Source of the DNA: Olivibacter domesticus
GTDB taxonomy: Bacteria > Bacteroidota > Bacteroidia > Sphingobacteriales > Sphingobacteriaceae
DNA: 64,000 bases
Assembly (NCBI RefSeq): GCF_900109575.1
Contig: NZ_FOAF01000012.1
Span: 1 to 64,000 of the forward strand
Reading direction: 5' to 3'
Below the pieces are notes generated by a model. It did not search any database. It had not been told where the DNA came from and saw only the letters and a list, made by a program, of their open reading frames with translations. Each line of letters starts with the position of its first letter. Positions within the stretch are counted from its first letter, which is position 1. A program made the position numbers and the translations under genes. Below, piece after piece: positions 8,841 to 16,377 of this stretch.

Positions 8841-10046
8841 TTAAAACACCTGCTTAATACTTTTGATTTTGAATTTAAAAATTATTAGCTCTTCTCCTCG
8901 CCTAATTAAGAGAGAAACTTCCTTCTTAGGCCGCTGCAGTGCTTTTTTATATTTTGCAAAATCCAGACTAAAGTCGCCGTTCACAGCTAGCAACAAATCA
9001 TCCTCCTTTAACCCTGCTAGCGCAGCGGGCGAACCTTCCGCAACTCCTCCAACCTCAATATTACCTTGGATAAGTTGCAGATCTAGTCCTGAATAAGCGT
9101 AGTCAAAACGATCCCTAAAACTGTTGTTAGGTGTGAGGTGGATATCTCCCTTGGCATAGTTATAAATAATGTTAAAACGTCTAAAAATATCATTACCAAT
9201 AAGCCCCCCTAAATAGGGGTATGATGTGACATCAAAAACATCATCAAATATTAAGGTGGGAACGTGTTTAAATTTATAAGGACCGAATTTTAGTTCTTTT
9301 ATTACGGTAAGGTCCATTTGAATTTTTCCGCCCAAACCATGCCCCTCTTTTGGCCAAAGTTTTCTATTCCACGCCAATAAACTACTATCCTCAACAAATT
9401 CCTTCGAAAGCATCACACAAACCCCTGCGCCAATGTCATGTAAAAACCGGGCATTAATCGGCCTTTTATCTTTTAGTGAAGCTCCGTGCACAACTAAACT
9501 TTTAATATTAGGTTTCAACAGAAAGCCTCCTTTTGGATATCGTATTGTACCCTTAGAGCAGATTTCTATGACACTTTCATCATAATTGATCTTTATGATA
9601 TATCTGCTAAAGAGAGAGTAACCGATAATGCCATCTACCCTAATGCCATATACACTGGATAAGAAAGAATAATCATTAATATGAAAATTTAAGCTGTCTA
9701 CCGTAAACGCTGGAAAATTAAGGTGCTGATTATAAAGAAAGCTAACCTGCTTAATGCCCGCTACCCCCCTTATTCTTACAGAAGTTGGCGTTGGGTCTAA
9801 CCCTAAGTATACAACTGTTGATGAATCGAGCGAAATGCCACCACTTCCTGTATCCAGAATAAAATTAAGAGAATCGATCTCATTGTTCAAAGTAGCCTGT
9901 ACAACTACTACTCCTCCTGTTAAGGTCTTAAACGGTAATTTACAGAGCACCTCTGATGGAGATGGCACAATTTCCTCTTGCGCAAATGTAGAATTGTGCG
10001 AAACTATCAAATAAGTTAAGCATACAAAAGCAAGGAAGATGCGCAT
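8841..10046 (-). CDS. Secreted retropepsin-like protein with C-terminal PDZ domain; second lobe DIG
   Basis: A 401-residue exported protein (signal peptide about 1-22, ending TFAQ). The first retropepsin-like lobe has LNFILDTGSGGISLD at about residue 64. In the second lobe the motif is FLHDIGAGVCVML at about residue 204, so Thr is replaced by Ile. A PDZ domain fills about 315-395, with VAEGSPAALAGLKEDDLL. It is a paralogue of the protein at 7222 on the same strand, 101 bases apart. The altered second motif may reduce or redirect activity. A small-RNA-like element ends about 56 bases upstream of the start and may share its promoter region. Confidence 0.8.
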   Translation of the reverse strand: MRIFLAFVCLTYLIVSHNSTFAQEEIVPSPSEVLCKLPFKTLTGGVVVVQATLNNEIDSLNFILDTGSGGISLDSSTVVYLGLDPTPTSVRIRGVAGIKQVSFLYNQHLNFPAFTVDSLNFHINDYSFLSSVYGIRVDGIIGYSLFSRYIIKINYDESVIEICSKGTIRYPKGGFLLKPNIKSLVVHGASLKDKRPINARFLHDIGAGVCVMLSKEFVEDSSLLAWNRKLWPKEGHGLGGKIQMDLTVIKELKFGPYKFKHVPTLIFDDVFDVTSYPYLGGLIGNDIFRRFNIIYNYAKGDIHLTPNNSFRDRFDYAYSGLDLQLIQGNIEVGGVAEGSPAALAGLKEDDLLLAVNGDFSLDFAKYKKALQRPKKEVSLLIRRGEELIIFKFKIKSIKQVF

Positions 10047-10101
10047 TTTAACAAGTATTATAATCGGTTAAGATAAAGTTAAAAATAATCAACCATTATC
10101 C

Positions 10102-10168
10102 AAAAAAAACAGGCCAATAATCGGGGAGATTAGAGGCCTGTTTAACCAATTATAAACCTAAATTATGA
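10102..10168 (-). ncRNA. Small RNA-like element, copy 1 (conserved 5' segment plus terminator)
   Basis: Read on the minus strand: a promoter at 10174-10204, a 5' segment TAATTTAGGTTTATAATTGG (10165-10146), and then a hairpin. The hairpin arms are AAACAGGCC and GGCCTGTTT (10135-10143 with 10107-10115), with an inner TAATC/GATTA stem closed by the loop UCCCC. A run of eight T follows (10102-10109). The predicted transcript is about 67 nt with no open frame. The same 5' segment and hairpin logic recurs at 34591-34658 and 59422-59501. It may be an independent small RNA or an attenuator for the gene starting at 10046. Confidence 0.6.
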
Positions 10169-10173
10169 AAGCA

Positions 10174-10204
10174 CAAAATTAGCAATAAAAATTGAAAAAA
10201 CAAA
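10174..10204 (-). promoter_or_regulatory. Promoter of small RNA copy 1
   Basis: On the minus strand TTTG (10201-10204), then exactly 19 bases, then TAATTTTG (10174-10181). This is a perfect match to the Bacteroidota TTTG-N19-TAnnTTTG consensus. Confidence 0.7.
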
Positions 10205-10265
10205 TATTACCAAAAGACGCGTATCTTTTTAAAAAAACGTAAAAAGATAAATGTCTCATAAACAG

Positions 10266-10838
10266 TTATAAAATTTTAAAACCAACTGATAAAGTATAGA
10301 TTCCTGTTTTTTGCTCGAGCCCTTTGTTTAAATCCGTGAAGCCTCTACTATAGCGCGCATCAATTGTGATGCTCCCTAAATCGACTCCTGCATTCAATAC
10401 ACCTCCAAGGTTGAACTTTTTAAAATCAAGATCTTTCAGTTGATTCGGTTCGCTTAAGTTATAATTTAAGTCGGGCCCGATCGAAAGCCTAAAATTTAGA
10501 TTTTCTGTATCGATTACTTTATACCCTACCATAAGCGGTACGTTAAGCTGATTAAATTTAGGATCGAATTTTTTACCTTGGTGCTCAAACTCTCCTGAAA
10601 AATGCACAAAGTTAATTTCAGGCTGCAAAAATATTTGATGACCAATCCTCGCGAAGGCGCCGGCCGAAAAACCTACCTTACCTGTTTCCTCTTTCAGCTC
10701 TTTTAATCCAGAAGGCAAATTAGCATAATTGGCTCCTGCCTTGATACCAAACGTCAAACCATCAGTTTGTGCTTTCGTCACTCCATTTACAGCAATCATC
10801 ATTAGAAGAGCTGCTGCGAACATTTTGAACATTTTCAT
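10266..10838 (-). CDS. Porin family outer-membrane beta-barrel protein
   Basis: A 190-residue exported protein (signal peptide about 1-23, ending TKAQ) predicted to form a small eight-stranded outer-membrane barrel. It has alternating hydrophobic strands such as TFGIKAGANYANL near the start, FRLSIGPDLNYNL in the middle and GIYTLSVGFKIL at the very end. The terminal hydrophobic residue is typical for Bam recognition. It matches the outer-membrane protein beta-barrel (OMP_b-brl_2) type abundant in Bacteroidota. It is monocistronic and divergent from nhaA. Function is unknown. Confidence 0.85.
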   Translation of the reverse strand: MKMFKMFAAALLMMIAVNGVTKAQTDGLTFGIKAGANYANLPSGLKELKEETGKVGFSAGAFARIGHQIFLQPEINFVHFSGEFEHQGKKFDPKFNQLNVPLMVGYKVIDTENLNFRLSIGPDLNYNLSEPNQLKDLDFKKFNLGGVLNAGVDLGSITIDARYSRGFTDLNKGLEQKTGIYTLSVGFKIL

Positions 10839-10918
10839 AAAATATTTTAATTTTAATTCTTAGCTAAGACAACTCAGAATGTCTTCCCCCTATCCATTTT
10901 TTTTTTATTTTCGCAAGT

Positions 10919-12103
10919 ATGGCAAAACTCATCAACATTAAATCGTTCCAAGAGTTTCTAAGGTCTGGTACAGCAGGTGGAATCATACTAATACTATGTG
11001 TACTTATCTCTCTCTCTATTGCTAATTCCGGCTGGAACACTGCTTTCAATCAATTACTGGAAACAAAAATAGGCTATCATTCAACTGCGGTCCATCTTGA
11101 ATACCCCATCATACTATGGATTAATGACGGATTAATGGCTATATTCTTTTTGCTTGTAGGTTTAGAGATAAAACGCGAACTTGTAGAAGGTGAGCTAGCC
11201 ACTATAAAAAAGGCCAGCCTGCCGGTATTTGCAGCTATTGGAGGCGTTATTGTGCCGGCTTTGATTTACTTTTCTTTTAATAAGGGGACGGAATTCGAAG
11301 GCGGCTGGGGTATCCCGATGGCAACTGATATTGCTTTTGCCTTAGCTATTATTACGCTATTGGGAAATAAAGTACCTTCTTCTTTAAAGATATTTCTTGC
11401 TGCCTTGGCTATTGTTGATGATCTGATAGCCATACTCGTCATAGCTGTTTTTTACTCTTCCTCTTTAGAATATACTTATTTAATGTACGCAGGTTTAATA
11501 TTTATATTGCTACTGCTTTTCAACAAGTTCGGAGTAAAGAACCTAGCCTTTTATATTATTCCGGGATTGTTCATTTGGTATTTTATCCACCATTCCGGCA
11601 TACATGCCACTATTGCCGGCGTATTAACAGCATTCGCATTACCCACCACTCCCGATGCTACGGAGTCGCCTTTAGAAAAACTTGAACACCTCTTAGTTAA
11701 ACCCGTAAACTTCATCATCATGCCTATATTTGCATTAGCCAACACCAATATTACCTACGAAGAAGGCATGCTAGAAGGATTGTTTACGCCGTTAGGGCTT
11801 GGCATAGCATTGGGTTTAATACTTGGCAAACCAATCGGTATAACAGCTCTTTCGTGGATCGCTGTAAAACTAAAAATAAGCAATCGTCCAGCGGGAGCCA
11901 AATGGAAGCATATATTGGGTGTCGGGATGCTAGGGGGGATTGGCTTTACGATGTCAATTTTTATTGCTTTGCTATCTTTTGCTGATTCTCCCCACATACT
12001 TTCGGAAGCTAAATTCTCTATTTTAACCGGCTCCGTGTTCTCGGCTATGTTGGGTAGTTTCCTACTATCAATGTCTACAAAAGAAAAAAAGAGAACAACC
12101 TGA
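10919..12103 (+). CDS. nhaA: Na+/H+ antiporter NhaA
   Basis: Inner-membrane electrogenic Na+/H+ antiporter, 394 residues, with about eleven hydrophobic segments. Diagnostic stretches are LLVGLEIKRELVEGEL (about residues 78-93), GIPMATDIAFALAIITLLG (about 136-154) with the family Asp corresponding to E. coli Asp133, and ALAIVDDLIAILVIAVFYSS (about 162-181) with the transport Asp pair. The late GIHATIAGVLTAFALP and GIGFTMSIFIALL segments also match. It exports sodium in exchange for protons in pH and salt homeostasis. Start ATG 10919 gives a normal cytosolic N-terminus. It is monocistronic. Confidence 0.96.
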   Translation: MAKLINIKSFQEFLRSGTAGGIILILCVLISLSIANSGWNTAFNQLLETKIGYHSTAVHLEYPIILWINDGLMAIFFLLVGLEIKRELVEGELATIKKASLPVFAAIGGVIVPALIYFSFNKGTEFEGGWGIPMATDIAFALAIITLLGNKVPSSLKIFLAALAIVDDLIAILVIAVFYSSSLEYTYLMYAGLIFILLLLFNKFGVKNLAFYIIPGLFIWYFIHHSGIHATIAGVLTAFALPTTPDATESPLEKLEHLLVKPVNFIIMPIFALANTNITYEEGMLEGLFTPLGLGIALGLILGKPIGITALSWIAVKLKISNRPAGAKWKHILGVGMLGGIGFTMSIFIALLSFADSPHILSEAKFSILTGSVFSAMLGSFLLSMSTKEKKRTT

Positions 12104-12152
12104 TTTTTTTTAGCTGATTCTCAACCGGTAACAAAATAAATGAATTTTATTT

Positions 12153-12182
12153 TTTGAAATACAAAATGGTTATCTATCTTTG
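12153..12182 (+). promoter_or_regulatory. tRNA-Glu promoter
   Basis: TTTG at 12153-12156, an 18-base spacer and TATCTTTG at 12175-12182: a near-perfect Bacteroidota promoter about 42 bases before the mature tRNA. Confidence 0.7.
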
Positions 12183-12223
12183 CAGACCGAAAAACGGATA
12201 GGAAATCGGTAAAAACAATAAAA

Positions 12224-12295
12224 GGCCCGTTCGTCTAGGGGTTAGGACGTTAGATTTTCATTCTAGAAACAGGGGTTCGATTCCCCTACGGGCTA
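12224..12295 (+). tRNA. tRNA-Glu (anticodon TTC)
   Basis: A 72-base cloverleaf. The acceptor arm is GGCCCGT pairing ACGGGCT (first pair G-U). The D arm is TCTAGGGGTTAGGA, the anticodon loop TTTTCAT with TTC at the centre, and the T arm AGGGGTTCGATTCCCCT. CCA is not encoded. There is no recognisable mobile element or direct repeat of the tRNA end nearby, so it shows no sign of being an attachment site here. Confidence 0.95.
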
Positions 12296-12315
12296 CATAA
12301 GGAGACAAAAGATTC

Positions 12316-12348
12316 AAAACCTGCAAATTAAACATTTGCAGGTTTTTT
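12316..12348 (+). terminator. Rho-independent terminator after tRNA-Glu
   Basis: A 12-base stem, AAAACCTGCAAA with TTTGCAGGTTTT (12316-12327 and 12335-12346), a seven-base loop and a T tract. Confidence 0.85.
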
Positions 12349-12590
12349 GCTTTCATTCGATTTTTTTATTTTCAATCGCTGAATAAAGCATTTATGCTTA
12401 TTTATTAGGGATTAAGAGAGACTTTATTAGCTTTTAAAGCAGTATAAATGGTTTTAATATACTCTTAAATTATTTTAATTTTTGAAACAACTATAAAAGC
12501 TGTAGATGGATAGTGCATGATTCTTGTACAATCTTTTAAACCTTTTATTTGGAAGAAGGCGAGAATTTTGTTATCTTACGAAAAACAGCT
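12349..12590. other. AT-rich intergenic region before the SPFH gene
   Basis: About 240 AT-rich bases between the tRNA terminator and the SPFH start. No gene or conserved element is seen. Confidence 0.5.
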
Positions 12591-13538
12591 ATGAACATTT
12601 TTGAGCTTTTAGATACATTCTCTTGGATCTTCTATGTCGTTATCGGGATATTTTTGTTACGCTTTCTGGGGTTATTTTTCACAGTGAAACAGCAAACTGC
12701 CGTGATCATGGAACGGTTCGGCAAGTTTCGGGATATACGTCATGCTGGATTTCAATTCAAGATTCCTATAGTTGATAAGATTGCCGCCCGCCTTTCACTT
12801 AAGATCCAGCAATTGGATGTTGTCGTTGAAACAAAAACCCAGGACGATGTTTTTGTTAAACTAAAAATTTCGGTCCAATATGTTGTCATTAAGGACAAGG
12901 TTTACGAAGCCTTTTATCAGCTGGACAATCCTTATACGCAGATTACATCCTATGTTTTTGACGTCGTACGGGCAGAAGTTCCAAAACTTAAATTAGATTA
13001 TGTTTTTGAAAAAAAGGACGATATCGCTGTTGCTGTCAAGGGTGAGCTTCAGGGAGCGATGAATGATTACGGGTACGATATCGTAAAAACGTTGGTCACC
13101 GATATTGATCCCGATGAACAGGTAAAACAGGCTATGAATAGGATAAATGCAGCAGAACGGGCGAAAGTCGCTGCACAATATGAAGGAGATGCGCAGCGGA
13201 TACTTACTGTGGAAAAGGCCAAGGCCGAAGCGGAAAGCAAGCGCCTGCAAGGTCAGGGTACCGCCAACCAACGCAGGGAAATTGCAAAGGGATTGGAAGA
13301 GTCGGTAAATGTTCTGAACAAGGTGGGCATCAATTCGCAAGAGGCCTCGGCCTTGATCGTTGTTACACAACATTACGACACCCTACAGGCAATGGGGACC
13401 TTAGGCAAATCCAACTTGATCTTACTTCCTAATTCACCGCAAGCAGCTGGTGAGATGCTCAACAATATGATTGCCTCCTTTGTTACCGCCAACCATATCG
13501 GAAATGAAATGGAAAAGAAAAAAGAGCAAGACGAGTAA
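12591..13538 (+). CDS. SPFH/Band 7 domain membrane protein (stomatin-like)
   Basis: About 315 residues from ATG 12591. One N-terminal membrane segment (FSWIFYVVIGIFLLRFLGLF, about residues 8-27) is followed by the Band 7 domain: QQTAVIMERFGKFRDIRHAG through the DIDPDEQVKQAMN segment (about residue 180). A long Ala/Glu/Lys coiled coil (AAERAKVAAQYEGDAQRI onward) and a hydrophobic assembly tail complete it. Such proteins form membrane-associated cages that organise proteins or proteases. An upstream TTG (12549) would extend the protein, but the ATG just before the membrane segment is more natural. It is monocistronic, and no NfeD partner is seen. Confidence 0.9.
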   Translation: MNIFELLDTFSWIFYVVIGIFLLRFLGLFFTVKQQTAVIMERFGKFRDIRHAGFQFKIPIVDKIAARLSLKIQQLDVVVETKTQDDVFVKLKISVQYVVIKDKVYEAFYQLDNPYTQITSYVFDVVRAEVPKLKLDYVFEKKDDIAVAVKGELQGAMNDYGYDIVKTLVTDIDPDEQVKQAMNRINAAERAKVAAQYEGDAQRILTVEKAKAEAESKRLQGQGTANQRREIAKGLEESVNVLNKVGINSQEASALIVVTQHYDTLQAMGTLGKSNLILLPNSPQAAGEMLNNMIASFVTANHIGNEMEKKKEQDE

Positions 13539-13541
13539 CAA

Positions 13542-13612
13542 TGTCAGATATTTTAATGTATTTGATTTCTTCGCAAATCTCTCGTTAACCTTGTATTAGC
13601 AAATATCTGACA
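13542..13612. repeat. 71-base element bounded by perfect 12-base inverted repeats
   Basis: TGTCAGATATTT at 13542-13553 and AAATATCTGACA at 13601-13612, 47 bases apart, just after the SPFH stop codon. No T tract follows, so it is not a standard terminator. Confidence 0.5.
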
Positions 13613-13697
13613 GCTCTTGTGCTTAAAATAGCCTCAGCAAGAAAGTTTAGACATTCATTATTTGATGAAAAGGGGCTTTAGGTATCCTCTATTATTT

Positions 13698-13752
13698 AAT
13701 TGACATACCATTATTTAGCGTTCTCCAAGCAGTTAAGCTAAATATGTCAATT
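13698..13752 (-). terminator. Hairpin after the degenerate kinase gene
   Basis: AATTGACATA (13698-13707) pairs with TATGTCAATT (13743-13752), with an inner TTTAGC/GCTAAA stem. It overlaps the stop codon of the minus-strand kinase gene. The T tract is poor, so it may instead protect the mRNA 3' end. Confidence 0.5.
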
Positions 13753-14868
13753 GCCATCGTTCTTAATTTCCAATCTAACTGGATTTGCTAAGGATGACAG
13801 TGGGATTTTTACCATTGCTATAAAATAATTATATGTATCAACAGAATATTCAAGCTTCCCTAAATTATTATACGCGAAGGCCAGTCTCTTGCTTATATTG
13901 TCTAAACCAGCATTATATCCTTCGACTTTTTTGTTACTGCTTATTACATTCTTCGTTTTTATATAAAAAACATCGTTCTCGACGTACAGTTCTATCGATC
14001 CTTTATTTCCAGGTGTGATCAAGTCACCATGCTTAAACATGTTCTCTGCTAAAGTCAAGAGCACTAGCGGGATTATCTCCAAATAGACAACTTCCTTTGA
14101 GTAATGAAGGCTTACCTGTAGTTCGCTATCGAACCTAAGTTGGTTCAAGTAAATCAGATGTTCAACTTGTCTAATTTCATCTGAAATCAATACAAACTTT
14201 TTTTTGTCGAGATCGTCCAAGCTATAACGTATCATTTCCGTAAGAACTGATATAGCCTTTGATCCCCGCTCAGAAGTTTTTTTTGTTTTTCTTTGTAAGA
14301 AATCAAGCAGGTTAAAAAGAAATTGTGGATTTATTTGTGCTCTAATGTATGCATAGTCAGATTTAATCAACTCCTTTTCAATATTTTTTTTCTCCATAGC
14401 ACTGAGGAAATGCTGTCTTTCAAGATCAATGTTTTGTTTATTCTTAGCATCAGCTTCTCGAAAAAGATAATAGGCAGAAGCCGGAATGGCAAAATAGATA
14501 ATTCTCCAAAATGATCCGGCATAATAATAGGTATCCAGTTTAACAATCGATACAAAATTTGTTCCCGAAAAATGGATAATAATTAGTCTTACAGCGTGGA
14601 CAGCAAAAACATAAGCAAAATATTCTAACACCATTAAAAGTATCAGCATAAAGGCTTTATTCTTCTGCTGCTTCAAAGCAAATGGAAGAACCACTAAAGC
14701 ATGACAATAGAAAAACAGAATAATTTTAATATAGACTAAGATGTAGTCACCAAGCATACCAAACCGTCCTGATATAAACGCGGGCAGTATAATATCATAG
14801 ATTAAAAAAATGGTCCATCCAATAATGTGATATTTCTTCTTCTTTAAAGAACTAGCAACTCTATTCAT
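13747..14868 (-). CDS. LytS/YehU-type sensor kinase homologue lacking the phospho-acceptor His
   Basis: A membrane protein of 373 residues with several hydrophobic segments in the first 155 residues, then a His_kinase (PF06580-like) region. The canonical motif is INPHFLFN; here it reads INPQFLFN, with Gln at about residue 182 (codon CAA, 14323-14325) in place of the phosphorylated His. The N box AENMFKHGD (about 270-278) and the AGLDNISKRL segment of the G box are retained. It should therefore be able to bind ATP but not autophosphorylate at the usual site. It lies 90 bases downstream of a paralogue that shows the opposite pattern, suggesting a hetero-oligomer or a pseudokinase. Confidence 0.85.
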   Translation of the reverse strand: MNRVASSLKKKKYHIIGWTIFLIYDIILPAFISGRFGMLGDYILVYIKIILFFYCHALVVLPFALKQQKNKAFMLILLMVLEYFAYVFAVHAVRLIIIHFSGTNFVSIVKLDTYYYAGSFWRIIYFAIPASAYYLFREADAKNKQNIDLERQHFLSAMEKKNIEKELIKSDYAYIRAQINPQFLFNLLDFLQRKTKKTSERGSKAISVLTEMIRYSLDDLDKKKFVLISDEIRQVEHLIYLNQLRFDSELQVSLHYSKEVVYLEIIPLVLLTLAENMFKHGDLITPGNKGSIELYVENDVFYIKTKNVISSNKKVEGYNAGLDNISKRLAFAYNNLGKLEYSVDTYNYFIAMVKIPLSSLANPVRLEIKNDGN

Positions 14869-14958
14869 TATCTGGTTTTAACATATTTCTATTTATTTGC
14901 AGCTCTATTTTAATCTCCAACGATAAAAGCAATTACGTTACTTGCCATAATTCTTCAT

Positions 14959-16056
14959 TCAACTACTTGTTGGTTCTATATATGCTTTCATAGGGTTTGC
15001 TAAAACACCAATTGGAATTTTAATTTGGACAACAAAGTAGTTATGCTCATCAACAAAATATTCTAGGAATTCAGAATTACCATAGGCCAGTGCAAGTCTC
15101 TTTTTTATGTTTTCAAATCCTAGGTGGTATTCGACCTCGGGTCTATTATCCTGAATCGAATTGATTGTTTTAATATGAAAGACATCATCCTCCACATGTA
15201 AATTTAATGCCGCCTTACTTCTTAAGCTAGTTAGATCTCCGTTCTTAAACAGGCTTTCTACTAAAGTCAAAAGAACTAACGGAATTATTTCCAGATGCAT
15301 AACTTCTTTAGAGTAATTAAAATCTATCTGTAATTTGTTGTCAAATTGAAGTTGAAATAAGTAAATAAAATTTTCGACTTGTTCAATCTCATCAGACACC
15401 AAAATAAACTCTTCTTGTAATCCCCCCAAACTATACTGCATCATTTCTGAGAGACCAAGTATAGCTTTGGAGGTTTCTATTGAGGTAGTTTTTGTTTCCT
15501 GATATATAAAGTTCAGTAGGTTAAATAAAAAATGAGGATTAATTCGTGCCCTGAGATAAGCGTAGTTCGATTTGATTAGCTCCTGCTCCATATCTTTTTT
15601 TTCTATAATATCTAGAAAACGGGTTTTTTCAAGCGCCATATTTCGTCTATTCTCAACATCAAGTCGCCGAAGAAAATAATAAGTGGTGGACAAGGCGACA
15701 AAATAGAGAAATCTCCAAATTGTTTCAGCAAAAGTTTTAGGATCAAATGTACGGGTCGATATTAGACCCAATAAGCTAACTGAACGGATAATTAGAATAT
15801 GAGAAATGCATTCTAATACTATTATAAAGCACAGAATTACAATCCTATTTTTCCGCCTGCTCAAAGCATACGGCAGAACAATTAAAGCGTGAATGTAAAA
15901 CGTTAAACAATGTATAAGATAAAAAGTGACATAATCTCCGAATATACCAAACTTACCCGTCAAGACCGCTACTACTGAAACTTCGTAGGTCATAAAAAGA
16001 GCCCATCCAATAAAGTGAAGTTTATTCTCCTTTAAAAAGTCAAAAATCTTGTTCAT
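14959..16056 (-). CDS. LytS/YehU-type sensor histidine kinase with degenerate N box
   Basis: A 365-residue paralogue of the downstream gene, with the same layout: hydrophobic segments in the first 150 residues, a linker helix, then the kinase core. The phospho-acceptor motif INPHFLFN is intact (His at about residue 175, codon at 15532-15534). The N box, however, reads VESLFKNGD (about 264-272), where the family has VENxxKHG; the metal-coordinating Asn is Ser and the His is Asn. The G box retains only LGFENIKKRL. This protein may accept phosphate but be poor at binding ATP. It probably works with its neighbour and the LytTR regulator at 16378. Confidence 0.85.
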   Translation of the reverse strand: MNKIFDFLKENKLHFIGWALFMTYEVSVVAVLTGKFGIFGDYVTFYLIHCLTFYIHALIVLPYALSRRKNRIVILCFIIVLECISHILIIRSVSLLGLISTRTFDPKTFAETIWRFLYFVALSTTYYFLRRLDVENRRNMALEKTRFLDIIEKKDMEQELIKSNYAYLRARINPHFLFNLLNFIYQETKTTSIETSKAILGLSEMMQYSLGGLQEEFILVSDEIEQVENFIYLFQLQFDNKLQIDFNYSKEVMHLEIIPLVLLTLVESLFKNGDLTSLRSKAALNLHVEDDVFHIKTINSIQDNRPEVEYHLGFENIKKRLALAYGNSEFLEYFVDEHNYFVVQIKIPIGVLANPMKAYIEPTSS

Positions 16057-16150
16057 CCGGCTAATCCTTTAATTTGTGTAGTGTCTTATTATGTCTGTGT
16101 AAAGATTTTCTCTAAAACATCGACTTACCCTAAATTAACGTCAAAAAGCC

Positions 16151-16288
16151 ATGAATTATCAGAAAGTTAAAATCAAAAAAACAACTATTTTTAAGTTCAA
16201 ACAACTTAAGATAAAAAATTCACTTCCAGTTCAAGGAGTCTCTTCGACAGATGCAATTATATACCAACCGAAACAAGAAAGCACTTAA
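16151..16288 (+). CDS. Possible small peptide gene (45 codons)
   Basis: In the 321-base gap between the LytTR regulator and the kinases, the plus strand has ATG at 16151 and a stop at 16286-16288, giving 45 residues. The first half is strongly basic (KVKIKKTTIFKFKQLKIKN). The second half is neutral and polar (SLPVQGVSSTDAIIYQ and a QEST end). There is no cysteine, signal peptide or clear ribosome site. Peptides of this kind next to LytS/LytTR pairs can be signals or RiPP precursors. A lysine-rich frame in AT-rich DNA can also arise by chance. Confidence 0.25.
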   Translation: MNYQKVKIKKTTIFKFKQLKIKNSLPVQGVSSTDAIIYQPKQEST

Positions 16289-16377
16289 GGCAAATCCTCA
16301 TACTTTAGTAACTACTTTTTTGGGTTAGCTATAAATAAAAGTGGAATGGCTCTAATTAGCCTATAAGTATCTAATAA

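Noticed and set aside
12224-12295. tRNA-Glu as an integration site
   Set aside because: No direct repeat of the tRNA 3' end, integrase or foreign block is found on either side.
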